The notes: generated from the letters alone by a model not told the origin. A stretch of DNA of 64,000 bases from Lactobacillus sp. ESL0785 (GCF_029395455.1 NZ_CP113916.1:124001-188000); one strand, 5' to 3'; shown: positions 33,831-44,489, numbered from the stretch's first letter. Numbers and translations: made by a program.

Positions 33831-36359
33831 ATGTCAGTAAAACATTTTTATGAAACTTTTCACCCAGAACATTATGACTTATTCATTGATATTGACCGTG
33901 AAAAGAAAGTAATTACTGGTATAGCAACAATTACTGGTGAAGCACTTGAAAAAACAATTTTTGTTAATCAAAAATATATGACAATTGCAGCAGTTACAGA
34001 AAATGGAAAGGATGTTCCGTTTTCAGTTGATGATGAAAAAGAAGCAATTGAAATTGACTTAGGTAAGGTAGGCACGATAACGGTTGCGATTAAATATAGT
34101 GCACCGCTAACTGATACTATGATGGGAATTTATCCATCATATTACATGCTTGATGGCGTGAAGAAGCAAATTATCGGGACGCAATTTGAAACAACTGCTG
34201 CTAGACAAGCCTTTCCGTGTGTTGATGAGCCAGAGGCTAAAGCAACATTTACCTTGGCGCTTAAATACGATGAGCATGAAGGCGAAACTACGATTGCTAA
34301 TATGCCAGAAGTTAAGGTTGAAAATGGTATCCACTACTTTGAAAAATCAGTGAGAATGTCTAGTTACCTAGTTGCTTTTGCTTTTGGTGAATTGCAATCT
34401 AAGTTAACTGAAACTAAAGATGGCGTTAAAGTTGGTGTGTTTGCTACTAAGGCGCATAAGGCTAAAGAGTTAGATTTTGCTTTGGATATTGCTAAGCGTG
34501 CAATTGAATTTTATGAAGAATTTTATCAAACTAAATATCCGTTACCACATTCATGGCAATTAGCCTTGCCAGACTTCTCTGCTGGTGCAATGGAAAACTG
34601 GGGTTTAGTTACTTACCGTGAAGCTGCTATTTTGCTTGATCCAGATAATGCGACTGTTGAACAAAAGGGTTACGTTGCTAGTGTTATTACTCATGAGTTA
34701 GCTCACCAATGGTTTGGCGATTTAGTTACCATGAAATGGTGGGATGATCTGTGGCTCAATGAAAGTTTTGCCAATATGATGATGTATTTATCAGTTGATG
34801 CCATGGAGCCTAGCTGGCATGTTTGGGATAATATGTATCAAGTAGGTGAAGTTCCGCTAGCCTTGAATCGTGATGCGACTGATGGTGTTCAGTCAGTTCA
34901 CGTTAATGTGGAACATCCGGCTGATATCGATGCTATTTTTGATAGTGCGATTGTTTATGCTAAGGGTTCAAGAATGCTGGTCATGGTACGTAAATTGTTG
35001 GGAGACGATGCTTTGCGTAAAGGCCTTAAGTATTACTTTGACCAGCATCAATTTGGCAATGCGACAGGTGATGACCTGTGGGCTGCTCTATCAACGGTAA
35101 CTGATTTAGATATTGGTAAGATTATGCACACTTGGCTTGATCAACCAGGGTACCCAGTTGTTAATGCTCGCGTTGCTAACAATGGTCACTTATTGGTAAG
35201 TCAAAAGCAGTTCTTCGTTGGTACAGGTAAAGATGTCGGTCGCACATGGGCAATTCCGTTGAATGCCAATTTTACTGCACCACAAATTATGACTGAACAA
35301 GAAATTGATTTGGGCGAATATAAGAAACTGCGTACTGCAGCTGGTCATGCTTTACGCTTGAATGTCGGCAATAGTTCACACTTCATTGTTAATTATGATG
35401 AAACTTTAATGGCTGATATTATGAAGGAAATAGCTGACTTGCAGCCAGTTGATGAATTACAGCTATTGCAAGATTTGGGCTTACTAGCAGAAGGCAAGCA
35501 GATTTCTTATGCTGAAATTGTGCCACTGTTGCCAAAATTTGCTGCATCACGGTCAAATATTGTAATTAACGCTTTATATAATTCAGCAAGACAATTACGG
35601 AAATTTGTTACCCCCGATTCAGTGGAAGAAAAGAAATTAAAGTCCTTCTTTAATAGACTGTCAGAAAAGCAAATCGCGCGTTTAGGCTGGAAAGTTAAAA
35701 AAGATGATACAGCTGAAGATTTGCAGATGCGGCCAATGGAATTATCTGCTGCACTGTATGCGGAAAATTCTGCTGTAATCAAAGCTGGACATCAGATTTT
35801 TGCAGAACACCAAAATAATTTAGCAGCAATTGAAGCATCAATTCGACCTTACATTTTGAGTAATGAAGTGAAAAATTATCATCAACCTGGTTTAGTTGCA
35901 CGTCTGATCAAAGAATATCAGAATGTTGTTGATCCCTATTACAAAAATGATTTACTGTCTGCTGTTACGAGCACCCAAGATGAGGCTGAGATTAAACAAA
36001 TTATTGCTGACTTTGAGAATGCAGATGTTATTAAGCCGCAGGACTTACGTTCATGGTATTACAATATTTTGGCAAATCATCAAGGTGAGCAGGCAGCTTG
36101 GGATTGGTTACGCACTGATTGGTCATGGTTAGAAAAGACGGTTGGTGGCGATATGGAATTTACTAGTTATATTACGGTAACTGCTAGAGTTTTCCATACG
36201 CCAGAACGTTTAGCTGAATTTAAGACTTTCTTCACACCGAAAGTTAATCAACCCGGAATGGGTCGTGAAATTAAGATGGATACTAAGGTGATTGCAACTA
36301 AGGCTGACTTAGTTGCAGCTGAAAAGGCTGCTGTTAACCAAGCAATCGCACAAGCTTAA
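33831..36359 (+). CDS. pepN: Lysyl aminopeptidase N (M1 family)
   Basis: An 842-residue M1 metallopeptidase, the length of lactobacillar PepN (about 844). GAMENWGL binds the substrate N-terminus; the zinc site is HELAH with H288, H292 and E311 (NESFA); the Glu in HELAH is catalytic. The C-terminal half is the helical domain of the family. It is cytoplasmic (no signal) and releases N-terminal residues from imported peptides, fitting the peptide transporter downstream. Confidence 0.96.
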   Translation: MSVKHFYETFHPEHYDLFIDIDREKKVITGIATITGEALEKTIFVNQKYMTIAAVTENGKDVPFSVDDEKEAIEIDLGKVGTITVAIKYSAPLTDTMMGIYPSYYMLDGVKKQIIGTQFETTAARQAFPCVDEPEAKATFTLALKYDEHEGETTIANMPEVKVENGIHYFEKSVRMSSYLVAFAFGELQSKLTETKDGVKVGVFATKAHKAKELDFALDIAKRAIEFYEEFYQTKYPLPHSWQLALPDFSAGAMENWGLVTYREAAILLDPDNATVEQKGYVASVITHELAHQWFGDLVTMKWWDDLWLNESFANMMMYLSVDAMEPSWHVWDNMYQVGEVPLALNRDATDGVQSVHVNVEHPADIDAIFDSAIVYAKGSRMLVMVRKLLGDDALRKGLKYYFDQHQFGNATGDDLWAALSTVTDLDIGKIMHTWLDQPGYPVVNARVANNGHLLVSQKQFFVGTGKDVGRTWAIPLNANFTAPQIMTEQEIDLGEYKKLRTAAGHALRLNVGNSSHFIVNYDETLMADIMKEIADLQPVDELQLLQDLGLLAEGKQISYAEIVPLLPKFAASRSNIVINALYNSARQLRKFVTPDSVEEKKLKSFFNRLSEKQIARLGWKVKKDDTAEDLQMRPMELSAALYAENSAVIKAGHQIFAEHQNNLAAIEASIRPYILSNEVKNYHQPGLVARLIKEYQNVVDPYYKNDLLSAVTSTQDEAEIKQIIADFENADVIKPQDLRSWYYNILANHQGEQAAWDWLRTDWSWLEKTVGGDMEFTSYITVTARVFHTPERLAEFKTFFTPKVNQPGMGREIKMDTKVIATKADLVAAEKAAVNQAIAQA

Positions 36360-36375
36360 AAATCAACTCCAAATT

Positions 36376-36412
36376 AAAAGAGCATTATTTTGCTAAAAAA
36401 GTGCTCTTTTAT
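36376..36412 (+). terminator. Intrinsic terminator of pepN
   Basis: AAAAGAGCA / TGCTCTTTT stem, T-rich end. Confidence 0.8.
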
Positions 36413-36500
36413 TTTTGCCTGAGTATAAGATTTAATTATTATTAATATTAGTAGTATAATTGTAATGTGTTATTTAATTAAAGGAGCTTAATTTTAATTA

Positions 36501-37994
36501 ATGAAAAATAAAAATTACGATACAGCATTTTTTGGGCAACCTAAAGGGTTGTCAACTCTGTTTTTTACTGAAATGTGGGAACGATTTAGTTATTACGGTA
36601 TGCGGGCAATTTTATTGTTCTACATGTATTATGCAGTAACTAAGGGTGGTCTCGGGATGAACCAAACTTTGGCAGCTTCGGTAATGTCAATTTATGGTTC
36701 ACTTGTTTATTTATCAAATATTGTCGGCGGTTGGTTGTCAGACCGTGTGTGGGGACCACGCAAGACAGTCTTTATCGGCGGCGTTCTAATCATGTTTGGT
36801 CATATTGTCTTGTCGCTGCCAATGGGTTTAGCGGCTTTGTATTTGTCAATCGCCTTAATTGTTGTTGGGACTGGCTTGTTGAAACCAAATGTATCTGACA
36901 TGGTTGGTGGCCTTTATTCAGAAAAAGATCGGCGGCGTGATGCTGGCTTTAGTATGTTTGTCTTTGGGATCAATTTAGGTTCAGCAATTTCACCAATTTT
37001 GGTTCCATGGGCAGCTAATGGCTTTGGCATGAATTTATTTGGCAATGAAATGAACTTCCATGCTGGCTTTTCACTTGCCGCAATTGGGATGTTCTTTGGC
37101 TTAATGCAGTATTATTTTGGCGGGAAAAAATATCTGTCAAATGATAGTCTGCTGCCAACTGATCCAATTGATCATGATAGCTTAATTAAAGTTATGCAAA
37201 AGTCAGTTGTAGCAATTATTGTCTTAGCAGTTTTGCTTGTGATTATGGCAGCTTGTGGGCAATTGAATTTGGCTAATATTATTTTGCTGATTACAATTGT
37301 AGCGATCTTGCTGCCAATTTATCTATTTGCAGTAATGTTGCGCAGTAAAAAAGTTACAAAAATTGAACATTCGCGGGTACTTGCTTATATACCACTCTTT
37401 ATTGCAGCAGCAGTTTTCTGGGGAATTGAAGAATCAGGATCAGTTGTTCTGGCCTTATTTGCTCAAGAACGGACTGTATTGCATATTGGCAGTTGGCACT
37501 TTGCGGCAGCTAATTTTCAAACACTGAATCCATTGTTTATTATGATTTTAACGCCATTCTTTGTTTGGTTGTGGAGTCATTGGAAGAAGCAGCCAAGTGC
37601 TGCTGGTAAGTTCTCTTGGGGATTAATTTTTGCGGGATTATCTTATGTCTTAATGGCAATTCCAGGGCTGCTTTATGGTACAGCTGGTCGCGTTAGTCCA
37701 TTTTGGCTTGTTGGTTCATGGTTTATCGTTGAAATTGGGGAAATGTTGATTTCACCAATTGGTTTATCAGTAACGACTAAATTGGCTCCGGCTGCTTATA
37801 GTTCACAAATGATGAGTATGTGGTTCTTAGCTGATGCTGCTGGTCAGGCGGTTAATTCACAGATTGTTAAGTACTTTTCACCAGCAACGGAAATTCAATA
37901 TTTCTTAATTATTGGTGGTGTAAGTATTATCTTGGGCTTCTTGATGTTCTTCTTAGTTAAGAAAATTGACGACTTAATGGCTGGCGTTCATTAG
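36501..37994 (+). CDS. dtpT: Di/tripeptide proton symporter, POT family
   Basis: A 497-residue MFS protein with about 12-14 TM segments. LFFTEMWERFSYYGMRAIL contains the POT ExxERFxYY signature (about residues 22-35), and GTGLLKPNVSDMVGGLY is the second POT signature. It imports di- and tripeptides with protons and fits the neighbouring PepN peptidase. TATAAT at 36455-36460 and its own terminator indicate a separate unit. Confidence 0.95.
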   Translation: MKNKNYDTAFFGQPKGLSTLFFTEMWERFSYYGMRAILLFYMYYAVTKGGLGMNQTLAASVMSIYGSLVYLSNIVGGWLSDRVWGPRKTVFIGGVLIMFGHIVLSLPMGLAALYLSIALIVVGTGLLKPNVSDMVGGLYSEKDRRRDAGFSMFVFGINLGSAISPILVPWAANGFGMNLFGNEMNFHAGFSLAAIGMFFGLMQYYFGGKKYLSNDSLLPTDPIDHDSLIKVMQKSVVAIIVLAVLLVIMAACGQLNLANIILLITIVAILLPIYLFAVMLRSKKVTKIEHSRVLAYIPLFIAAAVFWGIEESGSVVLALFAQERTVLHIGSWHFAAANFQTLNPLFIMILTPFFVWLWSHWKKQPSAAGKFSWGLIFAGLSYVLMAIPGLLYGTAGRVSPFWLVGSWFIVEIGEMLISPIGLSVTTKLAPAAYSSQMMSMWFLADAAGQAVNSQIVKYFSPATEIQYFLIIGGVSIILGFLMFFLVKKIDDLMAGVH

Positions 37995-38020
37995 TTTACA
38001 AATAATTAAAATATATAATA

Positions 38021-38056
38021 AAACCCGAAGTTAGAATAATCTGATTTCGGGTTTTA
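38021..38056 (+). terminator. Intrinsic terminator of dtpT
   Basis: AAAACCCGAA / TTTCGGGTTTT stem with loop of 15 nt. Confidence 0.8.
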
Positions 38057-38183
38057 CTATGGTTAAATTATTAAATTGATTAAGATATTGTAGCAGTGCT
38101 GCTAGTAATAATAGGAGATTAGATGTAGTAAATATTGAATATATAATGCGAGATTTAGCTTTACAATTATTTGGAGCATAATA

Positions 38184-38222
38184 AAAGCCCTAGAAATTAG
38201 TTTATCCTAATTTCTAGGGTTA
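38184..38222 (-). terminator. Intrinsic terminator of the L,D-transpeptidase gene
   Basis: CCCTAGAAATTAG / CTAATTTCTAGGG perfect stem followed by TTTTATT on the minus strand. Confidence 0.8.
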
Positions 38223-38253
38223 ATAGAGTTAAGCAACGATTAGTTTTTGATAA

Positions 38254-39465
38254 TTAATTATAAACAATGACAGGTTCATTCTTAATAACATTGTGCCAAA
38301 CCAAGCTGATTTCACTTGGCTTGATATTAACGCAGCCGTGTGAACCGCCGCGCAGGTATGCATGTTTGCTCCAGTCAGTTCGCCAGCTGGCATCGTGTAG
38401 CCCACACCCGCTTAAAGTAAATGGCATCCAATACTTAACTTTAGATGCATATTTGGAACCATCGTCGTTACGGCCCCGCAAGGTAGCAGGTGATTGCTTA
38501 TACTGAATATACCATACGCCTTGTGGTGTCCGATTGCCTTTACCGCCATCTTTAGTTCCAGTAACTACATCAGTTAAATGAACGGCTAGTTTGTTTTTTC
38601 GAATAATCCATAATTCCTGATTTTTGAGCGAAACAACAACGTAATTACTGCCAATTCCGTGATTACTCTTACCGTAACCTAAGCCATAGGTACTGTAGCC
38701 AAGACCGTAGAGATGATTTTTACCATTAAGTGTTTTGGTTCCATTTAAGAAAGCTTGTTCTACGGCATTTTGAGCTTTTTTGATATAGACACCCCAGCCA
38801 TAACTTTGGTTTTTAACTGTAATTTTGTTGCCGTTACTCTTTTTACTGCCAGGCACTTTGAACTGGTAACTCTTGTGTAAGGTAGCAGCTGAAGTATTAA
38901 TTTGATTTAATTTAGTAACCAAATTTTCAACGTTAGTAAACGAATATTTGCCTTGCTTGTAGGTCAGTTCATTAATTAACTTACGTGCAGATAAGCGATA
39001 AGTTTTGCCGCTGAGTCGGTAATTAATTACAGCCGTACTGATGCTTTCCAATTTTTTGTTTGCAGCATCCAATTTTTGAAAATTGTAATTGTAGTTATGC
39101 TTGTTGGGCATTGTTGTGTGCTGCTTTTTAAAATAAGTTGCAACAGTTGCTTGATTAATTGTATTAAGACTAGGATCACGTTCAACTGCAACTTTGCCAT
39201 TTTCTAAAGATACAATATTATTGGCGTGCGCGTTAATTTTATTCGTAGCTTTGGAAACAGTTAAGCTGCCAACTTTAACGCCATAAATACTGACATTTGG
39301 ATTAAAGTGAGTGGTTGCGAATTCTTGTGCTCGGCGCTCTGATTCGACATGGTTATTGTATAGTACCACACCGAAAATAATTGCCAAAATTAAAATAATA
39401 CCGATAATAACCAAGTAGATGGTATTTCGATTATTGTGTTTTTTAAAATTTTTTCTTGATTGCAT
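38254..39465 (-). CDS. L,D-transpeptidase (YkuD domain) membrane-anchored
   Basis: A 403-residue protein: N-terminal TM anchor (about 17-35), a long extracellular region (about 45-240) rich in Lys/Asn resembling the repeat part of Firmicute L,D-transpeptidases, then the YkuD domain (about 270-403). The catalytic motif GSHGCVNI is intact, with Cys at 378 and His four residues... before it in HAYLRGGSHG. It makes peptidoglycan cross-links or links proteins to the wall. Monocistronic, terminated at 38184. Confidence 0.9.
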   Translation of the reverse strand: MQSRKNFKKHNNRNTIYLVIIGIILILAIIFGVVLYNNHVESERRAQEFATTHFNPNVSIYGVKVGSLTVSKATNKINAHANNIVSLENGKVAVERDPSLNTINQATVATYFKKQHTTMPNKHNYNYNFQKLDAANKKLESISTAVINYRLSGKTYRLSARKLINELTYKQGKYSFTNVENLVTKLNQINTSAATLHKSYQFKVPGSKKSNGNKITVKNQSYGWGVYIKKAQNAVEQAFLNGTKTLNGKNHLYGLGYSTYGLGYGKSNHGIGSNYVVVSLKNQELWIIRKNKLAVHLTDVVTGTKDGGKGNRTPQGVWYIQYKQSPATLRGRNDDGSKYASKVKYWMPFTLSGCGLHDASWRTDWSKHAYLRGGSHGCVNIKPSEISLVWHNVIKNEPVIVYN

Positions 39466-39692
39466 AGTTTTACCTACTATTAAATAAAATTATTACACAA
39501 ACATTAGCTGCTCTAGTTTATCATCTATTGTAAGGTTAGTAAAATTTTCGAAATAAAAGATCGCTGCTGGTAAAAAACTGCGGCGACTAATTTGCTTTTT
39601 TACTATTAGTATAAAAATAATTTTGTTGTTTGGAAAATAATAATTTATAATAAATACCATTAATAGGTAGAAATGCTTGAGGGAGATTTTAG

Positions 39693-40487
39693 ATGGAAAA
39701 TGAGCCGCTTGTTTTTGAATTAAGTGTAGCTAAAGGCAAGCCGCACTCATATCGAAAAACAGATTTGAAACCTAGCTGCCCTTTTTGTGCGCCTGATAAA
39801 TTAACCAACATTTATCAGAAACGCGGGGCTATGATTTGGCTACGCAATAAATTTCCAACATTGCGCGATACAAAGCAGACGGTCTTAATTGAGTCAGACA
39901 ACCACTATGGCGACCTTGCTAATTACACTGTCAGTTATAACCGAACGTTATTACGTTTTGCTTTGGCCTGCTTTAGGCGAATGCAGACTAGTGGCGATTT
40001 TCGCTCAGTATTATGGTATAAAAATTACGGTCCAAATTCTGGTGGTTCGTTGATGCATCCGCACATGCAGATTGTTGGTTTAAATCAGATAGACGGTTAT
40101 CAAAATATTACTGCACAAAATTTTACAGGAATTACTGTCTTTAATCAAAAGGTTGTCGAGGTTAATATTGCAACTTTTCCCGTACAGGGTTATGAAGAAA
40201 TAAATATTAATCTGTTAGAATTAACGGCAATTGATTTGTGGGCTGATTGGATTCGGAGTGGTGTTAGGTATCTGCTTAATGTGATGTTTAATGGTCACTG
40301 TGATTCCTATAATTTGTTTTTTTATCCGCGACAAGATGGTGGAATTTGTGCCAAGTTGATTGCTCGAATTGCGGCACCTGCATATTTTGTGGGATATAAG
40401 CTATCGCAAGTTAATGATGAAAAAACACTGCAGGATGAAGCAACACGCTTGCGCCATTTTTTTGCGAAAGGATCAAAATTAGAATAA
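39693..40487 (+). CDS. DUF4931 (galactose-1-phosphate uridylyltransferase-like) protein
   Basis: A 264-residue protein of HIT/GalT fold. CPFC (about residues 30-33) and the HPHMQIVG block (about 119) are the metal and His-x-His elements; NSGGSLMHPH echoes GalT-like NxGxxxxHxH. DUF4931 is common in lactobacilli but its substrate is unknown. The gene overlaps the next hydrolase gene by 1 nt, so they are co-translated. Confidence 0.8.
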   Translation: MENEPLVFELSVAKGKPHSYRKTDLKPSCPFCAPDKLTNIYQKRGAMIWLRNKFPTLRDTKQTVLIESDNHYGDLANYTVSYNRTLLRFALACFRRMQTSGDFRSVLWYKNYGPNSGGSLMHPHMQIVGLNQIDGYQNITAQNFTGITVFNQKVVEVNIATFPVQGYEEININLLELTAIDLWADWIRSGVRYLLNVMFNGHCDSYNLFFYPRQDGGICAKLIARIAAPAYFVGYKLSQVNDEKTLQDEATRLRHFFAKGSKLE

Positions 40488-41437
40488 TGAAAAGAAAAAA
40501 CTTACTCCAATTGGGCATAGGATTAATTGGTGGCGAGTGGCTGCAGCATAAGTGGGGTTACAGTCTTTCGAGTGCAGTGATTGAACAAGCGTTACGAGTA
40601 ATTAAGCCTTTCCCAGAGGTAACTGCAGCTAAGTATCAGCAAGCATTAATAGAAAACAAAGCACCATTTAAACTGCCAGATTTTGCTGCCAAGATGGGCT
40701 TTCGGTTGTGGTCAAAGTATAGCGATACTTATTGCTTGAATAAGTATGCAACAGCGCGGGGACGAGTTGTCTTTTATTTACATGGTGGTGGTTTTTGGCA
40801 GCAACCGACTTACTTTCATTATGCTTTTTTGGTTAAGCTAGCTCGCCATTTGCAAGCACAAATTATTATGCCGATTTATCCTAAAATTCCGACATATAAT
40901 GTTTTTGAAACTGAACCTATGGTATTGCATACTTACCAACAGCTGCTAGAAACGGGAGTTAAACCTAATCAAATTGTATTAATGGGTGATTCTGCTGGCG
41001 GCGGGTTAAGTCTAGTTTTACTTGAGCAGCTGCAAAAACTGCACTATCAACAACCACGGCAGGCAATTCTGTTTTCACCGTGGCTTGATGTTCAAACTAA
41101 CAATCCGAAGATGACGATGATTCAGCGCTATGATCATTTGCTAACAGCGGCGGATTTGCAGTTGCGCGGCCGTCTGTATGCTGGCAAGTTAAAAACAGAT
41201 AATCCGTTAGTTAGCCCACTCTATGGTAATTTAACCGGCTTAGCACCGCTTTACGTTTTTAGTGGGACACATGACATTCTCCATGTTGATGCTCAAAGGC
41301 TGCAGCACCGAGCATTAATTCAAAAGTTGCCGCTGCAAGTTTTTACTTATCCCAAAATGGCGCATGATTTTGTTTTGTATCCAATTCCGGAAGCACGATT
41401 AGTCTTGAATCAAGTTGTTGAAATTGTTACTGCTTAA
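40487..41437 (+). CDS. Alpha/beta hydrolase, hormone-sensitive-lipase-like esterase
   Basis: A 316-residue serine esterase. YLHGGGFWQQPTYF is the HGGG oxyanion motif, MGDSAGGGLSLVL the GDSAG nucleophile elbow (about residue 168), SGTHDILHVD the acidic residue and MAHDFVLYP the His. It likely hydrolyses short acyl esters. Partner of the DUF4931 gene immediately upstream. Confidence 0.88.
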   Translation: MKRKNLLQLGIGLIGGEWLQHKWGYSLSSAVIEQALRVIKPFPEVTAAKYQQALIENKAPFKLPDFAAKMGFRLWSKYSDTYCLNKYATARGRVVFYLHGGGFWQQPTYFHYAFLVKLARHLQAQIIMPIYPKIPTYNVFETEPMVLHTYQQLLETGVKPNQIVLMGDSAGGGLSLVLLEQLQKLHYQQPRQAILFSPWLDVQTNNPKMTMIQRYDHLLTAADLQLRGRLYAGKLKTDNPLVSPLYGNLTGLAPLYVFSGTHDILHVDAQRLQHRALIQKLPLQVFTYPKMAHDFVLYPIPEARLVLNQVVEIVTA

Positions 41438-41514
41438 TTATTAGCAAAATTAATATTTGTAAGTATCGCTGTTTAGCAATACAATTATTCAATAATCTAC
41501 TTAAGGAGAAAATT

Positions 41515-42126
41515 ATGCACAGAAAACAAACGCAAAAGATGGCGATTACGGCTTTATTCGTAGCCATCTTTTTACTGCAAACATTTGTACCCAATATTGG
41601 CTACATTCGAATTCTACCGACATTACCTGCAATTACAACAGTTCCATTGACGGTTGCTGTTTATTCCTTGTTAATGGGACCAAAGGCGGGGACATTATTT
41701 GGCCTCTTTTGGGGATTGCTACGCTTATTTCAAGCATATACTCAGCCGGGTGACATTGTTAGTTTGATGCTGTTTCAGAATGTGTTTATTTCGCTTGTGC
41801 CAAGTATCTTAGCTGGATTATTTTCTGGTCTTCTTGGTCGTGCGTTTCAGAATAAGTCAGGCAAGACACGCGAGTTTGGTTATTTCTTAGCTGGGGCAGT
41901 TACTTCGTTAACTAATACCGTCATGGTGATTTTATTGACTAGTGTTATTTTTGCGGGTAATGCTAAATTGGTCGCACATTTAGGGAATTTTGCGCCAAGT
42001 ACGCCATTAATTATGATTTTAATTGTGGCCTTGGGACTGAATGGTGTAATTGAAACTGTTTTTACGGCGGTTGTAACGCCGCTAATTGAAACACCATTGC
42101 AGAAGGCAATGAAAAAATTACGTTAA
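41515..42126 (+). CDS. ECF transporter S component
   Basis: A 203-residue membrane protein with five to six TM helices and the N-terminal MAITALFVAIFLLQTF helix typical of ECF S components, which bind a vitamin and dock to a shared EcfAA'T module. The vitamin cannot be read with certainty; the overall form is like the pantothenate-type group. No riboswitch is seen in the 77 bp before the ATG (RBS AAGGAG). Confidence 0.8.
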   Translation: MHRKQTQKMAITALFVAIFLLQTFVPNIGYIRILPTLPAITTVPLTVAVYSLLMGPKAGTLFGLFWGLLRLFQAYTQPGDIVSLMLFQNVFISLVPSILAGLFSGLLGRAFQNKSGKTREFGYFLAGAVTSLTNTVMVILLTSVIFAGNAKLVAHLGNFAPSTPLIMILIVALGLNGVIETVFTAVVTPLIETPLQKAMKKLR

Positions 42127-42250
42127 AGTTATTTAATATGAATTAATTTTTAGAGCAGGAAGCTGCTCTTTTTTTATGGGCAAGATTATATTAAAATTAA
42201 GTAGATTCATGACAATTATTAAAAAATAAGTGGATAAATAGGAGTAAATA

Positions 42251-43030
42251 ATGAAGAAATGTCCCGAATGTGGAGCGATGCTCAATGTCGACGTTAACTT
42301 TTGTACTAATTGTGGTGCAGATGTTAGACAAGTTTTGCAAGTAGAAGTTAATCGCTCAGATATTCAAACTGAAATTAAACGGATACAAGAGAATGCTGAT
42401 AACCAAGATTCTTCAGATCAGTTGCAGCAATATTGGCAGTGGCTAGTTATCTCGTGGCAGCATCCTTTTAAAGAACAGGTCAGTGTTAGTTGGTATGGTC
42501 TGGTTACACTGTTAATTGAAGATTTTTTGCTGGCATTGGGTTTATATATTGGCACGAGTAATATTTCCAATCAATATATTAATGGGCAACAATTACCAGT
42601 GTTTACAGGAATTTCTTTGGGGACAACATTTGAAATTTTCTTCTTTGTTCTATTGTTTGAAGCGGCTTTTGCTGGAACAATATATCTCGTCTACTTATTT
42701 ATTTATGGGCAGAGAAGAAGTTTTATTTCGGTTTTTAATCACGCACTTCAGGCATCTAATCTGAATATTATTTTAATGTTGGCAGCTTTTATTTTTATGA
42801 TGTTGGGAATTGGGGGCAAAGTTTTTGCGATAATGCTTTGTGCCGTGTGCTTTAATATTTTTGTTGGTGCGTTCGTAGTTGTGTTGCTTGGAGATCCTAA
42901 TCCGGTGCGTGATAAAATGTATGGCTTTATGATTGCAGTCGTCGCCAGTTTTATTGTCAGTGCAATTTGGGGAACAATTGTTTACAATACAATTGTTTTG
43001 CAAGTGCTATCATACTTTGGAAGATTATGA
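42251..43030 (+). CDS. Zinc-ribbon membrane protein
   Basis: A 259-residue protein. KKCPECGAMLNVDVNFCTNCG (residues about 3-22) is a double-CxxC zinc ribbon; five hydrophobic segments follow (about 85-105, 120-150, 170-190, 205-225, 235-255). A cytoplasmic zinc ribbon joined to a membrane domain. It is 8 bp upstream of the TcaA-like gene, so the pair is one operon; function unknown. Confidence 0.78.
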   Translation: MKKCPECGAMLNVDVNFCTNCGADVRQVLQVEVNRSDIQTEIKRIQENADNQDSSDQLQQYWQWLVISWQHPFKEQVSVSWYGLVTLLIEDFLLALGLYIGTSNISNQYINGQQLPVFTGISLGTTFEIFFFVLLFEAAFAGTIYLVYLFIYGQRRSFISVFNHALQASNLNIILMLAAFIFMMLGIGGKVFAIMLCAVCFNIFVGAFVVVLLGDPNPVRDKMYGFMIAVVASFIVSAIWGTIVYNTIVLQVLSYFGRL

Positions 43031-43038
43031 GGTAAAAA

Positions 43039-44481
43039 ATGAACGAGAAAATATTTTGTCCGCAATGCGGCAATCAGGTAAATGCAAATGTTAAGTTTTG
43101 TCCTCATTGTGGTGCTAATTTAACTAAAATTAGTGCTAATCTTGCTTCTAAGGAACCCACATCAAATAACAGTCGGATGCAGGCTAAGCAAACACGGCAA
43201 CAGCCAGTTGGTCCTAAGCCACAGCCAATGAAGAAGAAAACTAAACTCATTCTGATAATAGCTGCATTTGCTGTTGTTTGTTTAGGCGTTTTTTATGCTT
43301 GGGGAGCCAATTATTACAGTCGAAATAACCAAGTTGACCAAATAATAGTTTGCTTGAAGAATCCACAAATGAAAATGGCACAACTTGTGACAACTGATGA
43401 TCATAATATGATTGTTAATGATGCGGCACTTAAACCATTGCAGAAGTATTATCAGGCTCACCAGACAGCTGCCAATAATTTGGGAGTTAATTTAAAAAAT
43501 GGCGGTGGCAGTAGTCAGGTTAGCTTAACGCAGTCAGGACGTTACTTATTGCTATTTCCGAAGTACACCTTACATTTGAACACTTATACGCCCAAGATTG
43601 AGGCTAATCATGCGAACACTAAGGTAGTGATTAATGGCCAGTCAGCAGGTAAAGTCAAGGGCGCAGCAGGCAATTATCATGAGAAACTGCAGCCACTTTT
43701 CCCTGGCAAGTATCATATTGAGGTTGATTCAATTGTATCGGGTCGTGAGCTTAAAGCCAATTCAACAGTTAATGTTTGGTCCAATAAGACGATTAATATG
43801 AATATTAAGACGGCGACTTTTTCTGTTAAAAGCATTGCAGGTGGTGTGATTTATATTAATGACCAAAAGGCCGGCATCTTAGACCAAAATGGGACGAAGA
43901 TCTTTAAGAATTATCCGATTACTAATAATATGGAAGTATATGTAACAACAACCTTTAATGGTCAGGTGCTTAAGTCTGAGCTATTGACTGATTTACCGGA
44001 AGCGGTTGATAACGGTGCCAGCGATGATAATATCAGCGATGATGTTGACTTTGATGATGATAATAACGTTGTCTTAAAGCCGCAATGGAAAGGTTTGATC
44101 AGCGATACTGAGGCCCAGGACTTACTAAAAGAAGCATTTAATGATCCTGACAGTGATGATTTTATTGGCGGCAGTGATAACAGCAGTTATCAAGAATTGC
44201 ACAAAATGATTAAAGAATTTGATCGTAATGATTCAACGGTTTCTTATGATATGGCTTGTGACATTGTGGCAATTAATCCAGCACCAAATGATTCAAGTAG
44301 TGTTGTTTATAAGATTACCTATACCTTTGAAAAGGATAATGGTGATGAACATACGCAAGTAATGCTGTATAAGGGAGCAATTTTGCAAGATGATGGCGAT
44401 AGGCAAAAGATTAAGTCTATCGGTGGCGGTACAATAACCAGTGATAAGACTGATAAGTCCGGCGAAGATGACGATGATTAA
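43039..44481 (+). CDS. TcaA-like zinc-ribbon/membrane protein
   Basis: A 480-residue protein. Zinc ribbon FCPQCGNQVNANVKFCPHCG (about 6-25), Pro/Gln/Lys-rich linker, one TM (about 73-93), then a large extracellular part with repeated TcaA domains (NTKVVINGQSAG, then YINDQKAG as the repeat signature). TcaA proteins of staphylococci influence teicoplanin sensitivity and wall teichoic acid handling. The Asp-rich end (DDDD) is notable. RBS GAGGTAAAA. Confidence 0.82.
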   Translation: MNEKIFCPQCGNQVNANVKFCPHCGANLTKISANLASKEPTSNNSRMQAKQTRQQPVGPKPQPMKKKTKLILIIAAFAVVCLGVFYAWGANYYSRNNQVDQIIVCLKNPQMKMAQLVTTDDHNMIVNDAALKPLQKYYQAHQTAANNLGVNLKNGGGSSQVSLTQSGRYLLLFPKYTLHLNTYTPKIEANHANTKVVINGQSAGKVKGAAGNYHEKLQPLFPGKYHIEVDSIVSGRELKANSTVNVWSNKTINMNIKTATFSVKSIAGGVIYINDQKAGILDQNGTKIFKNYPITNNMEVYVTTTFNGQVLKSELLTDLPEAVDNGASDDNISDDVDFDDDNNVVLKPQWKGLISDTEAQDLLKEAFNDPDSDDFIGGSDNSSYQELHKMIKEFDRNDSTVSYDMACDIVAINPAPNDSSSVVYKITYTFEKDNGDEHTQVMLYKGAILQDDGDRQKIKSIGGGTITSDKTDKSGEDDDD

Positions 44482-44489
44482 ATAATAAC

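Noticed and set aside
37995..38183. Short ORF after AGGAGATTAG near 38118
   Set aside because: The ATG is followed at once by a stop codon (ATG TAG).
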